28,908 nucleotides of DNA, from the NCBI GenBank assembly GCA_003531585.1, contig DQFX01000045.1, positions 1 through 28,908 of the forward strand, in the 5' to 3' direction. The position numbers and the translations under genes were made by a program. The DNA is from Oscillospiraceae bacterium (lineage in GTDB: Bacteria > Bacillota > Clostridia > Oscillospirales > Ruminococcaceae). Positions 15,201 to 22,604 of this stretch are shown here, one piece after another (the first letter of the stretch is position 1; each line of letters begins with the position of its first letter). Under the pieces are notes generated by a model that was not told the DNA's origin, did not search any database, and saw only the letters and a list, made by a program, of their open reading frames with translations.

Positions 15201-15860
15201 TGCACCCGAAAGAGCCTCAACGGTACTCATTGTACTGCCGAACTGCATGGATATATCAACGCATTCCTTGTATGCGTCCGCAATTTTCTTTAACCCTGCT
15301 GTTATGCCTGCTGCAACTAACGCAGAACCAACCATTTCAAACGCTGTTTCACCGTTAGCGCCAAACTTTTTAGCTTCCTCCGCTGCCTTTTTCTCCTGCT
15401 CCGACAGCTCCTGAACTTGCTTTTCCAGACGTGCACTTTCACTGGTAAGCTGGTTGATATCAATGCCTGCCTCAGAGAGCTTCTGACCCATCTGCTGTAA
15501 GCGCTGATTTTTGTCCGCAATAGCCTGTTCGGTGTTCGCAATGCGGTTTTTTAATTCGACTTCGCGCGCAGCAAGCTGTGTTTCCTGCACCGTAGTATCT
15601 TCGGTGCTGTTTTTCAGCTTTTCAAGTCCATTTTGAGTAATTTCAAGCTGTTTCCGGTATGTAGTTAACTGCGTGGTTGTGCGGTCGATTCCGGCTTGTT
15701 GCCTTTGATACGCGCTTATATCGCCTTGTTTTTTGTTAAGCTCTTGAATTTTATCACGAGTAGCGGCAAGAATTTTCTGTGCGGAATTGAATGTTCCTTT
15801 AAAATTTTCGCCTACCGTCGCGCTGAGCTTATAAATCATTTCATATTGTTTACCAAGCAT
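12204..15860 (-). CDS. Tail tape measure protein, TP901 family
   Basis: This 1218-aa protein sets tail length and is ejected with the DNA. Order of parts: a coiled-coil N-terminus (about 25-170, KEQELNKK-type heptads), the TP901 core domain (about 200-430, QFGSTMSTVEALSG, AMTYMGMAGWDANEM), hydrophobic helices at about 522-545 and 592-620, a long helical region, and a C-terminus with NGIALVGEEGPELVAMRGGE, a common tape-measure tail motif. The family rule of about 0.15 nm per residue suggests a tail near 180 nm. Base composition shifts along the gene (see findings). It follows the frameshifted chaperone gene and overlaps X by 4 bases. Confidence 0.93.
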   Translation of the reverse strand: MLGKQYEMIYKLSATVGENFKGTFNSAQKILAATRDKIQELNKKQGDISAYQRQQAGIDRTTTQLTTYRKQLEITQNGLEKLKNSTEDTTVQETQLAAREVELKNRIANTEQAIADKNQRLQQMGQKLSEAGIDINQLTSESARLEKQVQELSEQEKKAAEEAKKFGANGETAFEMVGSALVAAGITAGLKKIADAYKECVDISMQFGSTMSTVEALSGANAVQMQELSAKAKQLGADTAFTANQAAEAMTYMGMAGWDANEMLSGMNGMINLAAASGEDLALVSDIVTDNLTAFGLTAKDTAHFADVLAAAATNSNTNVATMGETFSDAGAIAGALGYSIEDVAVGVGLMANAGVKGSVAGTALKNTFNGLLNGATLTADAFGEIEYSAVNADGTIDGFSDSINELRGYFEQMTEAERVQNAMAIAGQRGHNGLLAMINASDEGFQSLTEKINNCTGAAQKMADTKLDNLQGDVTLLDSATDGLKMTIGELYNDELRELTQAGTQILTGINEFCEENPAVVKAIMAVGAEIGVVIAGYTAFVGIKKVKNTIDALGIALKVKSAAATTAETGAEVANAGATQGAAAAHGALNLAMLASPVFVITAAVVALTATVVALREAFKLAEFETLELSTASSQQYDDLERLTGEYQTACDTYGETSDQARALKYDLDEATSAIEQQSFSVSDLYSEIDTLHTSTSELLDSYSSITDEAEKQQEGAQVLASKLKEIASSSETAARKEALMSPIIEKLNALYPSLGITVENVAGKLDGLSGAIDRAAESSSMQAKYDAAKSNLADLLMQEEQLADVAAKAEAAQLRAGERFVDAAGDNIFSVAGGMITGRVQQTQKELDEANEKMFTARDDLAAIREQIADCEAVMAEYGDIVSGESEKMISAYDAVSIAVNDVTDQTTELLQAYNDAYQAAYDSVNGQYNLWTNAEETLPTSIQTINDALSSQTEYWDNYNYNLESLSKRTGDIEGLGDVIASFADGSSDSVNVIAGMADATDEELKTMVTNFEEQKKAQEEVSKSLADYKVDIDDTMDGIVDDMEKAVENMKLSDQAEEAAKATIQAYADAILAGKGSVTTAADIVAAAAAQALAGASASDKAYEGSVRGFHDIENAYASGTDYAENGIALVGEEGPELVAMRGGERVVDADNTRALLSGGSGAQITIAPQFVVNGEVSDMTEEKLQEVSERLVDMVRDALEEAGIDRQRSVYA

Positions 15861-15877
15861 TCGACACTCGCCATTCC

Positions 15878-16404
15878 TTACTTCTTTTCCGACTCTTTCA
15901 AGATTTTATTGTGCGTAATAATCCACCGCTGTATTTCTTTAAGTGGCTGCCCCAGCCAAAATGGGATAGGTGCATATCCGTTTTGCGCCAATATGAGGAT
16001 ATTGCGCCTTAGCGTTTCGACTGTGCAACACCGGCCAAGAAAAAACGCGCTCTGTTCTTTATCCTCTCAAAGTCGACGATGGATATCTTGTTGAAAAAAT
16101 CCCTGCCAACAGGCTTTGTACAAGCCTTGACCGCCATAAGGACAAGATAATTTGCGTCGTTGATAGCGCCGTAGTACATGGTCTTCCCGCGGGACACAAG
16201 CTCTTCCTCAATGTTCAGAGCGTCCGCACCGGTGAGCTTGTCAAAGTCAAATGCAAGCTCGGTCACCTCCTCGCCGTTATACATAACGGGCTTGGTCAGA
16301 TGCAGTATGTTTTCAACGCTGGTGTTAGTCATATCTTCAAGCTCGTTCTCAACAAGCTCGTCCATGTTCTCAGTCTTTTCAAGGTCAACGTTTGTCTTTG
16401 CCAT
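15878..16404 (-). CDS. Frameshifted tail assembly chaperone, E plus E' fusion
   Basis: A -1 shift at the slippery site T TTT TTC (16045-16039) joins the first 122 codons of the gpE-like gene to a 53-codon frame that would otherwise be an unexplained gap before the tape measure. The added part begins LGRCCTVETL and contains GYAPIPFWLGQPLKEIQRWI, ending KILKESEKK. The predicted product is 175 aa. Tailed phages conserve this arrangement (lambda G/GT, P2 E/E') between the tube and tape measure genes; the long form coats the tape measure during tube assembly. The E' part has no good start codon of its own, which supports expression by frameshift. Confidence 0.8.
16009..16404 (-). CDS. E: Tail assembly chaperone, short form (gpE-like)
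   Basis: This 131-aa protein is acidic at its N-terminus (KTENMDELVENELEDM), then carries LHLTKPVMYNGEEVTELAFDF, the pattern of gpE/gp41-type tail assembly proteins, followed by LNIEEELVSRGK and FERIKNRARFFLAG. It is the zero-frame product; a fraction of ribosomes should shift at residue 122. GAGGAGG precedes the ATG. Position between tube and tape measure matches the family. Confidence 0.85.
   Translation of the reverse strand: MAKTNVDLEKTENMDELVENELEDMTNTSVENILHLTKPVMYNGEEVTELAFDFDKLTGADALNIEEELVSRGKTMYYGAINDANYLVLMAVKACTKPVGRDFFNKISIVDFERIKNRARFFLAGVAQSKR
16039..16045 (-). promoter_or_regulatory. Programmed -1 frameshift slippery heptamer
   Basis: The minus strand reads T TTT TTC in the zero frame (codons CGT TTT TTC), fitting X XXY YYZ. 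Both tRNAs can re-pair after a one-base slip. Stimulating structure downstream is not obvious by eye. It lies 9 codons before the zero-frame stop. Confidence 0.8.
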
Positions 16405-16430
16405 AATTCAAAATTCCTCCTCAAATGAAA

Positions 16431-16461
16431 CGCCGCTCCCTGCGAAATGCAGGGAACAGCG
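16431..16461 (-). terminator. Hairpin between tube and chaperone genes
   Basis: CGCCGCTCCCTGC (16431-16443) pairs with GCAGGGAACAGCG (16449-16461) over 13 bp including GU pairs, with a GAAAT loop, and the minus strand continues TTTCATTTG. The short, interrupted T-run suggests partial termination or an RNA stability element that lowers chaperone and tape measure expression relative to sheath and tube. Confidence 0.6.
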
Positions 16462-16471
16462 ATAGTAATTA

Positions 16472-17002
16472 TCAGGACATACCCAGACACTTGCGGATCT
16501 CCGCCGCTCTGTCCTTGCCGGTGTGGTCGATGTAACGGAAATTCAGCGGGTCATACTCGCAGAGCTTCTTGCCGTTCGCGTCGATTTCCGCATAGTAGTG
16601 TACCGCGTATTCGCCGTTTACAGATATCGGCGACGCGTTCTTGACGGTACCGCCGGTCAGCTTTTTCGGCACAACGCGCATGATGATCTTCTTCTGCTTG
16701 GTTTCAAGCTCGCCCTCGCTGTAGTTGTAGTGCTGGTCAGCACGCCACAGGGAAAGCGTGTGGACGCGTTCCTCCGCAAGAGCGTATGCCGCCTCGTTCG
16801 TGTGATTGAACTTGAACGTAGTGGTCATAGCCTTGAGGTGAGCCGCAACAGGTATCTCAATTTCACCGAGAACGCCAGCGCCGCTCACGTTAAAGACCTC
16901 GTTTTCAAAGTCCGGAAGGTCGACCTCCGCAACTCCGTAAAACATCTTTTCGTCCTCATACACGGAATAGGCGATTACGCCCTCGTCAACACCATTAGGC
17001 AT
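16472..17002 (-). CDS. FII: Major tail tube protein (P2 FII type)
   Basis: This 176-aa protein is a contractile-tail tube protein: VAEVDLPDFENEVFNVSGAG, GEIEIPVAAHLKAMTTTFKF and VVPKKLTGGTVKNASPI fit the P2 FII family, as does the GELETKQKKIIMR strand. It forms the inner tube around which the sheath contracts. The next gene upstream is the sheath and the next downstream the chaperone, the standard order. AAAGGAGG precedes the ATG. Confidence 0.93.
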   Translation of the reverse strand: MPNGVDEGVIAYSVYEDEKMFYGVAEVDLPDFENEVFNVSGAGVLGEIEIPVAAHLKAMTTTFKFNHTNEAAYALAEERVHTLSLWRADQHYNYSEGELETKQKKIIMRVVPKKLTGGTVKNASPISVNGEYAVHYYAEIDANGKKLCEYDPLNFRYIDHTGKDRAAEIRKCLGMS

Positions 17003-17019
17003 TTGTGTTCCTCCTTTCG

Positions 17020-18450
17020 TTAAGAGCCAAGCGCAGCCTCAAGCATATCCACGCTGTACTGAACGTGCATATCTATCTGCTGTGCCGGTATCGGTGATGC
17101 CGCCTGACAGTCAAGCCGGAACATACCGTTCATAAGGTTGGTGACAGGATTCAGTTCCGAAGAATATGCGATCTCGCCGCCGTAGAGCTTACCCTCCGCC
17201 GTCAGACCGTTCAGCCATGCGTTGAACGCATTGATGATAGCGTCACGCAGCGCGGGGGTCAGAGGCTTGTCGATGTACTGCCAGAATGTATTGATGAACG
17301 TGTTGCATATCCAGTCCTGCACTCTGTTGGTGCAGATGAACATCTTGGCTACATCGCTCGTCTTGGGATAGCAGCCCAGATAGTTTCCCCACAGGGTCCA
17401 GCCGCCGTTATTCAGCACGGTGACCACCCCGGCAGATACGCTGATAACGTCAGCCTGCGGAAGTGAAAGCGTTACCTCGGTGCCATCCGCGCAAACCGCG
17501 CCGGTGATGGATACGGACTTGTTGGACGGAGACTCGTAAGGGCAATCGGCGTTGCCGGAATCCACCTTTGCGATAAGCCCGCACATTATAATGGAAAGGT
17601 CAAAGAGATAATCGCCGCTCTTGACCATCGGCCAGCATACGATCATGTCCTCGGATACGTATCCGTTGTCGGTCTTGTGCTTAAGCACCTTGGAATAGTC
17701 ATTGACTGTCTTGGTGTTGATGTCCACGACCGCCTTGGCGCGGAACAGTCCATTGATACTCGGCGCTTTCGCCGCCATCACCGCCGCTACTGTCGGATCT
17801 GTTGACCAGCCGGGGGCGCATATGAGGTCAGGAACAATCCCGACAACGCTGCGGCACATTTCAACTGTTTCCACAGCCATCTCAACGTCCTCTGCCGTGA
17901 TGGTGGAAAGGTCTGCGACATCATAGCCGATCTTGAGCTTGTCGGCGCTGTAGCTCGACGAGTCTGACAGCAGCTCGATACACAGCGCGTTGCCGCTATA
18001 ATATGCCTCGTAGTCAGTACCCTTTGTCAGTACTGCTGACGTACTTCCTGCCGTTACCTTAAGATCGTCGTTTATGATAGCGTCAGCGGTAAGCTCCACG
18101 ATGTGGTCAGTTACCGTGAATTCCTCGACTGCAACAGCCTTCTTGTGCTTTGCCGGGTCGAAGATGTTGTAGAATATCGCCGGCGACATGCCCATGAGTT
18201 TATGGTATCCGTACATTGCCTGGCAGAGATTCCACTTGGGCGAACCGTCCGCGTTTCTCCACTCGGTGCTGTAGCCGCCGAGTTCCTCTGCCTCGCTGAA
18301 TCCGGACGAAAGCTGGGGCTTGCCAGTGTAGCCCTTACCGCGATGGCAGGGCCATGCGCCGATGAAATAAGGAATACCGACCGCTGCGGTCTGCACCGCA
18401 ACAACGCCAGTATCGTCCTTATATGTGTTTATGCCATGTTTTAAAGCCAC
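17020..18450 (-). CDS. FI: Contractile tail sheath protein
   Basis: This 476-aa protein matches the P2 FI/sheath family: HGINTYKDDTGVVAVQTAAV and GIPYFIGAWPCHR near the start, DLICAPGWSTDPTVAAVMAA and MFICTNRVQDWICNTFINTF, and a C-terminal handshake region EIAYSSELNPVTNLMNGMFR. It powers tail contraction. The start codon is GTG, after AAGGAGGAG. Length is normal. Its presence makes the phage a myovirus type. Confidence 0.95.
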   Translation of the reverse strand: MALKHGINTYKDDTGVVAVQTAAVGIPYFIGAWPCHRGKGYTGKPQLSSGFSEAEELGGYSTEWRNADGSPKWNLCQAMYGYHKLMGMSPAIFYNIFDPAKHKKAVAVEEFTVTDHIVELTADAIINDDLKVTAGSTSAVLTKGTDYEAYYSGNALCIELLSDSSSYSADKLKIGYDVADLSTITAEDVEMAVETVEMCRSVVGIVPDLICAPGWSTDPTVAAVMAAKAPSINGLFRAKAVVDINTKTVNDYSKVLKHKTDNGYVSEDMIVCWPMVKSGDYLFDLSIIMCGLIAKVDSGNADCPYESPSNKSVSITGAVCADGTEVTLSLPQADVISVSAGVVTVLNNGGWTLWGNYLGCYPKTSDVAKMFICTNRVQDWICNTFINTFWQYIDKPLTPALRDAIINAFNAWLNGLTAEGKLYGGEIAYSSELNPVTNLMNGMFRLDCQAASPIPAQQIDMHVQYSVDMLEAALGS

Positions 18451-18453
18451 GGT

Positions 18454-18816
18454 TTACTCCTCCTTGCCTGTGATTTTCCTGATAAGCGCGTCATACGGGA
18501 TGTATATACCGCGCTTTTCCTTCAGGGCGCTTTTTGCCTTTGCAACGTTGCGGTCTGCGACAATAAGCCGCTCGATCTGCGGGTAATCCTTGAGCTTTTC
18601 GCCGAACGATTCAATAATTTCAGCCTTTGAGCCGAAATATATCCTGCCATTCGTGACAACTCCGCGTATCGAGGGACCTAAATAGACCCAGACCCTTGAC
18701 TCTTCCACCGCGTTCTGCCCGCCCTGCTCCGCCTGTTCCGGCTGTTCGGACGGTACTTCATCGCCGATGGTCTTTACCTCAGACATTTCCTCCGAAACGT
18801 CGGTTTTCCTTGCCAA
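18454..18816 (-). CDS. Conserved-position phage protein before the sheath, function unknown
   Basis: About 120 aa. The N-terminal 40 residues are acidic and low-complexity (EQPEQAEQGGQNAVEE); the rest looks folded: VWVYLGPSIRGVVTNGRIYFG, KDYPQIERLIVADRNVAKAK and GIYIPYDALIRKI. A protein of this style commonly lies before the sheath gene in P2-like clostridial prophages, but I know no assigned role. Start is uncertain: TTG at 18816 is 9 bases from GGGAGG, while ATG at 18786 has CGGAGG only 2 bases away. It overlaps the preceding gene. Confidence 0.6.
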   Translation of the reverse strand: MARKTDVSEEMSEVKTIGDEVPSEQPEQAEQGGQNAVEESRVWVYLGPSIRGVVTNGRIYFGSKAEIIESFGEKLKDYPQIERLIVADRNVAKAKSALKEKRGIYIPYDALIRKITGKEE

Positions 18817-19306
18817 AGAAATCAACCTCCCTCTGTATTGGTCTGATGTGGAATGTGCCTATCATTTCGCCTGCATAGTAGGGCGCGGTATCATCGGGAT
18901 AGACGACCGACTCAACCCCCTCCTGCTCGTCAAGCACGAATTCTTTTCCTATCTGCACCTGTTCAAGCAGCCGCTCCTGCACCCTGTCCATGAGGTTGAG
19001 GAGCATTACAGCACCGTCCTGCTCGTCCTGCGAGTACACGCAGAAGATAAAGCGCACCGCCGCCGTGTATTCGGGATTAGGATAGCCGTTCTCGCTCCGA
19101 TGGTGCTTGCTGTCGATGAACTGAACGATGATATACGGCGCGAGTTTCTTTGCCGAATTGCTGTCAGGCAGGCGCATGAGATACACCGCCGGAACACGGC
19201 TTTTCTCCTTTGCGTCGCCTTTCTGGACTGCCTCCGGAAGAGAAACGTTCTTTATCGCGTCCTCGCAGAACGTTTTCAGTTCCTGAATGAGTTTTACCCT
19301 CGTCAT
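18779..19306 (-). CDS. Probable tail terminator/completion protein
   Basis: This 175-aa protein has a helical start (VKLIQELKTFCEDAIKNVSL), a strand segment with PAVYLMRLPDSNSAKKLAPYI and IIVQFIDSKHH, then AAVRFIFCVYSQDEQDGAVM and the helix LNLMDRVQERLLEQV, ending MIGTFHIRPIQREVDFF. The alternation of core strands with the MxxLLNLxDRVxxxLL helix resembles tail terminator proteins that cap the tube and join it to the head. Its place between the gpZ-like protein and the sheath supports this. No catalytic motif is seen. Confidence 0.65.
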   Translation of the reverse strand: MTRVKLIQELKTFCEDAIKNVSLPEAVQKGDAKEKSRVPAVYLMRLPDSNSAKKLAPYIIVQFIDSKHHRSENGYPNPEYTAAVRFIFCVYSQDEQDGAVMLLNLMDRVQERLLEQVQIGKEFVLDEQEGVESVVYPDDTAPYYAGEMIGTFHIRPIQREVDFFGKENRRFGGNV

Positions 19307-19315
19307 GTTTAATGT

Positions 19316-19930
19316 TTACCTCCAGCCGTTAAGCAGCGCTGTTGTTTCGTGTTCCATGCGCTCCTCAAATACCTTGCGCACATTATCGCCAACTGTATTT
19401 GCAAGCGTCGGATTCGCCCCCAACATCTGCGGAACGGACGGACCGAACTTCTGCTTTATCGGCAGTCTGCTTGACCCGTACCGTTCAAAAAGCCCGATGT
19501 GTCCGCTGTCCATCGTTGCACGGAAAACGTGTTTCAGCGTTTCGCCGGCGGTGTTCCGCTTGACCTGCACTCTGTACAGCCCGGAACTGGTGATTTTTGC
19601 GTTAAACCGGATAAGCGGAACATGAAATCCGCGAAAACTAAGTCCGACACTTATTTCATCGCCGGACTTCTGAATATGCTGCGAGGACTTGGTATACTTC
19701 TTGAAGTCGGACGTATTCAGCGAATAGTCCTTATGGACTTCACGCGCTACAGCCGCCGTGCCGCTCGTTGCGGCGCGGGTCAGGGAAGAACTGGCCGCTT
19801 TCTCAATGCCGCCCGGTATCCCGGCTAAGAGCTTTGTTGCCCGGTCGAGCGCCTTGGAGCTGCCGGAATCATCAGCAAGAGAAATGTTGACGATTCCGGA
19901 ATAATTGCCGCCTGAATAGCTGTCACTCAT
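19316..19930 (-). CDS. Minor tail protein Z-like (gpZ family)
   Basis: This 204-aa protein has the pattern of prophage minor tail protein Z: ALDRATKLLAGIPGGIEKAASSSLTRAATSG at its start, EVHKDYSLNTSDFKKY, FRGFHVPLIRF, GHIGLFERYGSSRLPIKQKFGPS and a terminal amphipathic helix VGDNVRKVFEERMEHE. Members act in head-tail joining or tail completion. It overlaps the preceding connector by 8 bases and leads into the tail terminator candidate. Confidence 0.8.
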   Translation of the reverse strand: MSDSYSGGNYSGIVNISLADDSGSSKALDRATKLLAGIPGGIEKAASSSLTRAATSGTAAVAREVHKDYSLNTSDFKKYTKSSQHIQKSGDEISVGLSFRGFHVPLIRFNAKITSSGLYRVQVKRNTAGETLKHVFRATMDSGHIGLFERYGSSRLPIKQKFGPSVPQMLGANPTLANTVGDNVRKVFEERMEHETTALLNGWR

Positions 19931-20291
19931 CGTAATACCTCAGTTCCAGCGTGATAAGCCCCATCTCGCATTTGGACGTAACTACCGAATACTTGCGGAA
20001 AAACGTCTTACCTAGCGCCTCGCCGTCGTCTATCTCAAAGCGGTGTCCCTGTTCGGGGATCACCCCGTCAAGGTCCTTCTCGTTGATATAGGCAACGGCG
20101 GTCACAAGGTATATGCCCTCAGCATGGTCGCTCTGAATTATAGGTCTGTCAGACTGCTTGACCCGCTGGAGAATGATCGGTATATCTGCATACACCTCTC
20201 CGTCATATTTCACCGTGTGACTTTCCGCAAACTCCTCGGTATTCATCAGCACATTAGCGATATCGGACTTTACCATGTCCTTAAAGCCCAT
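19923..20291 (-). CDS. Head-tail joining protein
   Basis: This 122-aa protein begins MGFKDMVKSDIANVLMNTEEF, typical of small head-tail attachment proteins, followed by strands PIILQRVKQ, AEGIYLVTAVAYINEKDL, and HRFEIDDGEALGKTFFRKYSV and ending GLITLELRYY. In lambda-like heads a protein of this size and strand content (gpFII type) fills the neck. Its ATG overlaps the previous stop as TAATG. Confidence 0.7.
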   Translation of the reverse strand: MGFKDMVKSDIANVLMNTEEFAESHTVKYDGEVYADIPIILQRVKQSDRPIIQSDHAEGIYLVTAVAYINEKDLDGVIPEQGHRFEIDDGEALGKTFFRKYSVVTSKCEMGLITLELRYYDE

Positions 20292-20668
20292 TATTCGCCC
20301 TCCGAATCATCGGAAAGCGCGTCGGCGAAAAAGTCGTCAAGCGCCTTGATGAGTTCCTGCTTGGTCGCAGCTGCAGACACCTCGATACCGTACTCGTTTG
20401 CAATCGACTGCAAATCAGCTTTCGAGGTGTCCGGACCGTACTGCGGTATGCCAAAGTCATCGCCGGCGCTTTCGTCATTATCATTATCATTACTTTCGGA
20501 CGGTACCCCACCGCTCTCGATACCGTCCACTGCCTCCGCGATACCCTCGCGGACAAGCCTTAAGCCCAGTTTTTCGTCAACATCAAACGGCGGGTCCTTG
20601 GGGGACTTGGGCTTGACGATACCGTTAACCACCAACCCGAATGTGGTGTTTCTGATACGAATTAACAC
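20291..20668 (-). CDS. Phage protein with C-terminal SAP/HeH-like domain
   Basis: This 125-aa protein has three parts: a small strand-rich N-terminus (LIRIRNTTFGLVVNGIV, PPFDVDEKLGLRLVREGIAE), an acidic low-complexity linker (SNDNDNDESAGDD), and a helix-extended-helix C-terminus (SKADLQSIANEYGIEVSAAA, KQELIKALDDFFADAL) resembling SAP/HeH/LEM DNA-binding motifs. Proteins like this occur between capsid and connector genes in siphovirus and myovirus clusters, where a head-completion or DNA-end-binding role is suspected. The start is GTG, 6 bases after AGGAGG. Confidence 0.65.
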   Translation of the reverse strand: MLIRIRNTTFGLVVNGIVKPKSPKDPPFDVDEKLGLRLVREGIAEAVDGIESGGVPSESNDNDNDESAGDDFGIPQYGPDTSKADLQSIANEYGIEVSAAATKQELIKALDDFFADALSDDSEGE

Positions 20669-20681
20669 TGTATGCCTCCTA

Positions 20682-21761
20682 TCAGCCTACAACCTTGCTT
20701 GCGAAGATATAAGGGGTATAAACCCTGGGCATTGCAATAGGTCTGGAATACAGCTCGACTGCTCTGGTGTTGTGCTTGTTGTCGACGAAGAGCTTGGAAA
20801 CTCTCGACTTTGCGATGGTCTCAAAATTATCCCTGCCATAAGGCATGAGCGTTATAGCACCGTAAGCCACACGTCCGCAGTTCGGGAATGTTACCATTGC
20901 CGCGTCCTTGGGGAAGTAGCTCTTGGTCTTGCCGTTCTCGTCCTCGTACTTATTGCCCACAACGATAACTCTGAGGGTGTGCCCTCTGAAATTGAATGTA
21001 CCCAGTTCGCTGATACCGGGCATAACGATACGCTCGTTTACAGCGCCAAAGTTGTAAGCGAGAGTCTTGTCCAGCATTACACGGAGTTCCTCGTTCTTAT
21101 AGAATACATCGGCAACATCAGAGCCGATAAGCAGGTCGGCAGGCACCATTCCGCGATCGGAAAGCAGCTCGCACATAGCATATACATCACCGATGATATT
21201 AGCGTCAGCGGAGTTCCACAGATTCTGGGGGGTATAAGTATGCTCAGAAGCATCTCCGTCATAGAACTGAATGTGCTTGACCTCGCCGGGTGTATTGACG
21301 TCGATGTACTCCTGCATAGTGATTGCATTGTTCTGCATTACCTGTGCGCACATCCACTCGATTCTGCGGCGTGTTCTGATTTCAAGTTCCGTGAAATCTT
21401 CTGCAAGCAGGCGGATAGCTCTCTGTGCAGGTGTAGAGCCCGTTACAAGAGCCTCGCCGAATCCGCGCTTTGACAGATCGTCAACCGTGAGCGAACGGGA
21501 TTCTGCTATGTATGCCGGTCTGAATTCGGATAATTCGTAGCCATCGCGTCCAACGCTGATAGCGCCGCCGCGCTCTGCAACGAAACGCGCCATCTTACGC
21601 TGTCCGGCGCGCTTATACTCTACAAGTACCTTATCCGATGTAAAAATGTCGTTCCTGCCCGTGGTGAAGTAACGTTCGCTGAAAAACATTGATTCCGGCT
21701 TAGCCTTTTCAGCAATAGACTGTAACACATAAGACTGTGTGATGTCAAGATTAACTGCCAT
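20682..21761 (-). CDS. Major capsid protein E family
   Basis: This 359-aa protein matches the lambda gpE-type capsid family: QSYVLQSIAEKAKPESMFFS, RYFTTGRNDIFTSDKVLVEY, FRPAYIAESRSLTVDDLSKR, RRIEWMCAQVMQNNAITM and a late PAKFGRVAYG-like segment (VTFPNCGRVAYGAITLM). It forms the icosahedral shell. The ATG at 21761 follows AAGGAGG by 6 bases; longer in-frame codons lack a site. The preceding gene is the decoration protein and the one before it the protease/scaffold, the lambda order. Confidence 0.92.
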   Translation of the reverse strand: MAVNLDITQSYVLQSIAEKAKPESMFFSERYFTTGRNDIFTSDKVLVEYKRAGQRKMARFVAERGGAISVGRDGYELSEFRPAYIAESRSLTVDDLSKRGFGEALVTGSTPAQRAIRLLAEDFTELEIRTRRRIEWMCAQVMQNNAITMQEYIDVNTPGEVKHIQFYDGDASEHTYTPQNLWNSADANIIGDVYAMCELLSDRGMVPADLLIGSDVADVFYKNEELRVMLDKTLAYNFGAVNERIVMPGISELGTFNFRGHTLRVIVVGNKYEDENGKTKSYFPKDAAMVTFPNCGRVAYGAITLMPYGRDNFETIAKSRVSKLFVDNKHNTRAVELYSRPIAMPRVYTPYIFASKVVG

Positions 21762-21774
21762 TTTGTCCTCCTTG

Positions 21775-22170
21775 TCAGTTAGAATCGGCGGCGGTAAACT
21801 CGATGCCATACTTGCGCAGGGTATCCTTGTCTGCCTCCGTCATCTGGTAGCTGCCCTTCATGATGATCTTGTTGCTGTTGAACTTGCCGCCGATGTAGAT
21901 GGTCATGTTTACATCTTCGTCAGCCGGTACAGTGATATCATCGGTCAGAATACCGTAAGGCTCAAGCACCTCGCTGTCCGAAGACGAAGCGGTTGTTCCC
22001 AGGATAACAAGTTTGCCGTCCTTTGAAGATTTCGCAAGCACGGTGCCGCGCTTAAGCTCTCCTGTGTTCTTGCGGAGCTTTCCGGTGCCAATTCTTAACG
22101 CCGGATCCGTCCCGGCGACAAGATTGTCGGTGGATACTGTGCCAAGCTTTTTGAGAAGTTCCGTAGTCAT
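21775..22170 (-). CDS. Head decoration protein (lambda gpD type)
   Basis: This 131-aa protein fits the head decoration family that caps capsid three-fold sites: an early RIGTGKLRKNTGELKRGTVL, then PYGILTDDITVPADEDV, MTIYIGGKFNSNKI and a C-terminal LRKYGIEFTAAD, all common to gpD-like proteins. Trimers stabilise the shell after expansion. Its ATG overlaps the protease stop by one base region, so translation is coupled. Confidence 0.9.
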   Translation of the reverse strand: MTTELLKKLGTVSTDNLVAGTDPALRIGTGKLRKNTGELKRGTVLAKSSKDGKLVILGTTASSSDSEVLEPYGILTDDITVPADEDVNMTIYIGGKFNSNKIIMKGSYQMTEADKDTLRKYGIEFTAADSN

Positions 22171-22604
22171 TACTCGTCCTCCTTCAGCGCATCGTCAATA
22201 GCTGCTAAAACCTCAGCCTCTTCCTGGGCTTTGTTCTGTCCCGCTCCGCCGTCAGCCTGCGGAGCGACCGTGTGAACGTCTTCCGCACCGGAACCGCTGT
22301 AATCTGCCTTCATGTCGTCAAGGAACGACTTGCCTTTCCTTGCATTCTCCGACATAGCCTTGTAAGCAAGTTCCTCGGCTGTGCAGGGGTTCTTGTACTT
22401 AGCGTCAGCGAGGAGTTCCGGGCTTACCTGTCCGGCGATAGCCTCTATCTTCTCTAAGCGTGTGCGCTCGTCCGCAAGCGCCTTCTGCACAGCGGCGTCC
22501 ATTGCCGTCTTGTTTTCGTCTGCGTGTTCTGCCTTGTAATCCTCTTCAACGCGTGCAGCGAGTTCGGGATTTTCTTTGCGCAGTTCAGCAAGATTTACTG
22601 CCAT
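22170..22604 (-). CDS. Nested scaffold protein, internal start (Nu3-like)
   Basis: Inside the protease gene an ATG at 22604 opens MAVNLAELRKENPELAARVE and reads in frame to the same stop, giving 144 aa. It is preceded by GGGAGGTAAAACTACT, a strong internal ribosome binding site 10 bases away. This mirrors lambda Nu3 within gene C, where the separate scaffold guides capsid assembly and is then degraded. The protein is helical and acidic, as scaffolds are. Confidence 0.75.
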   Translation of the reverse strand: MAVNLAELRKENPELAARVEEDYKAEHADENKTAMDAAVQKALADERTRLEKIEAIAGQVSPELLADAKYKNPCTAEELAYKAMSENARKGKSFLDDMKADYSGSGAEDVHTVAPQADGGAGQNKAQEEAEVLAAIDDALKEDE

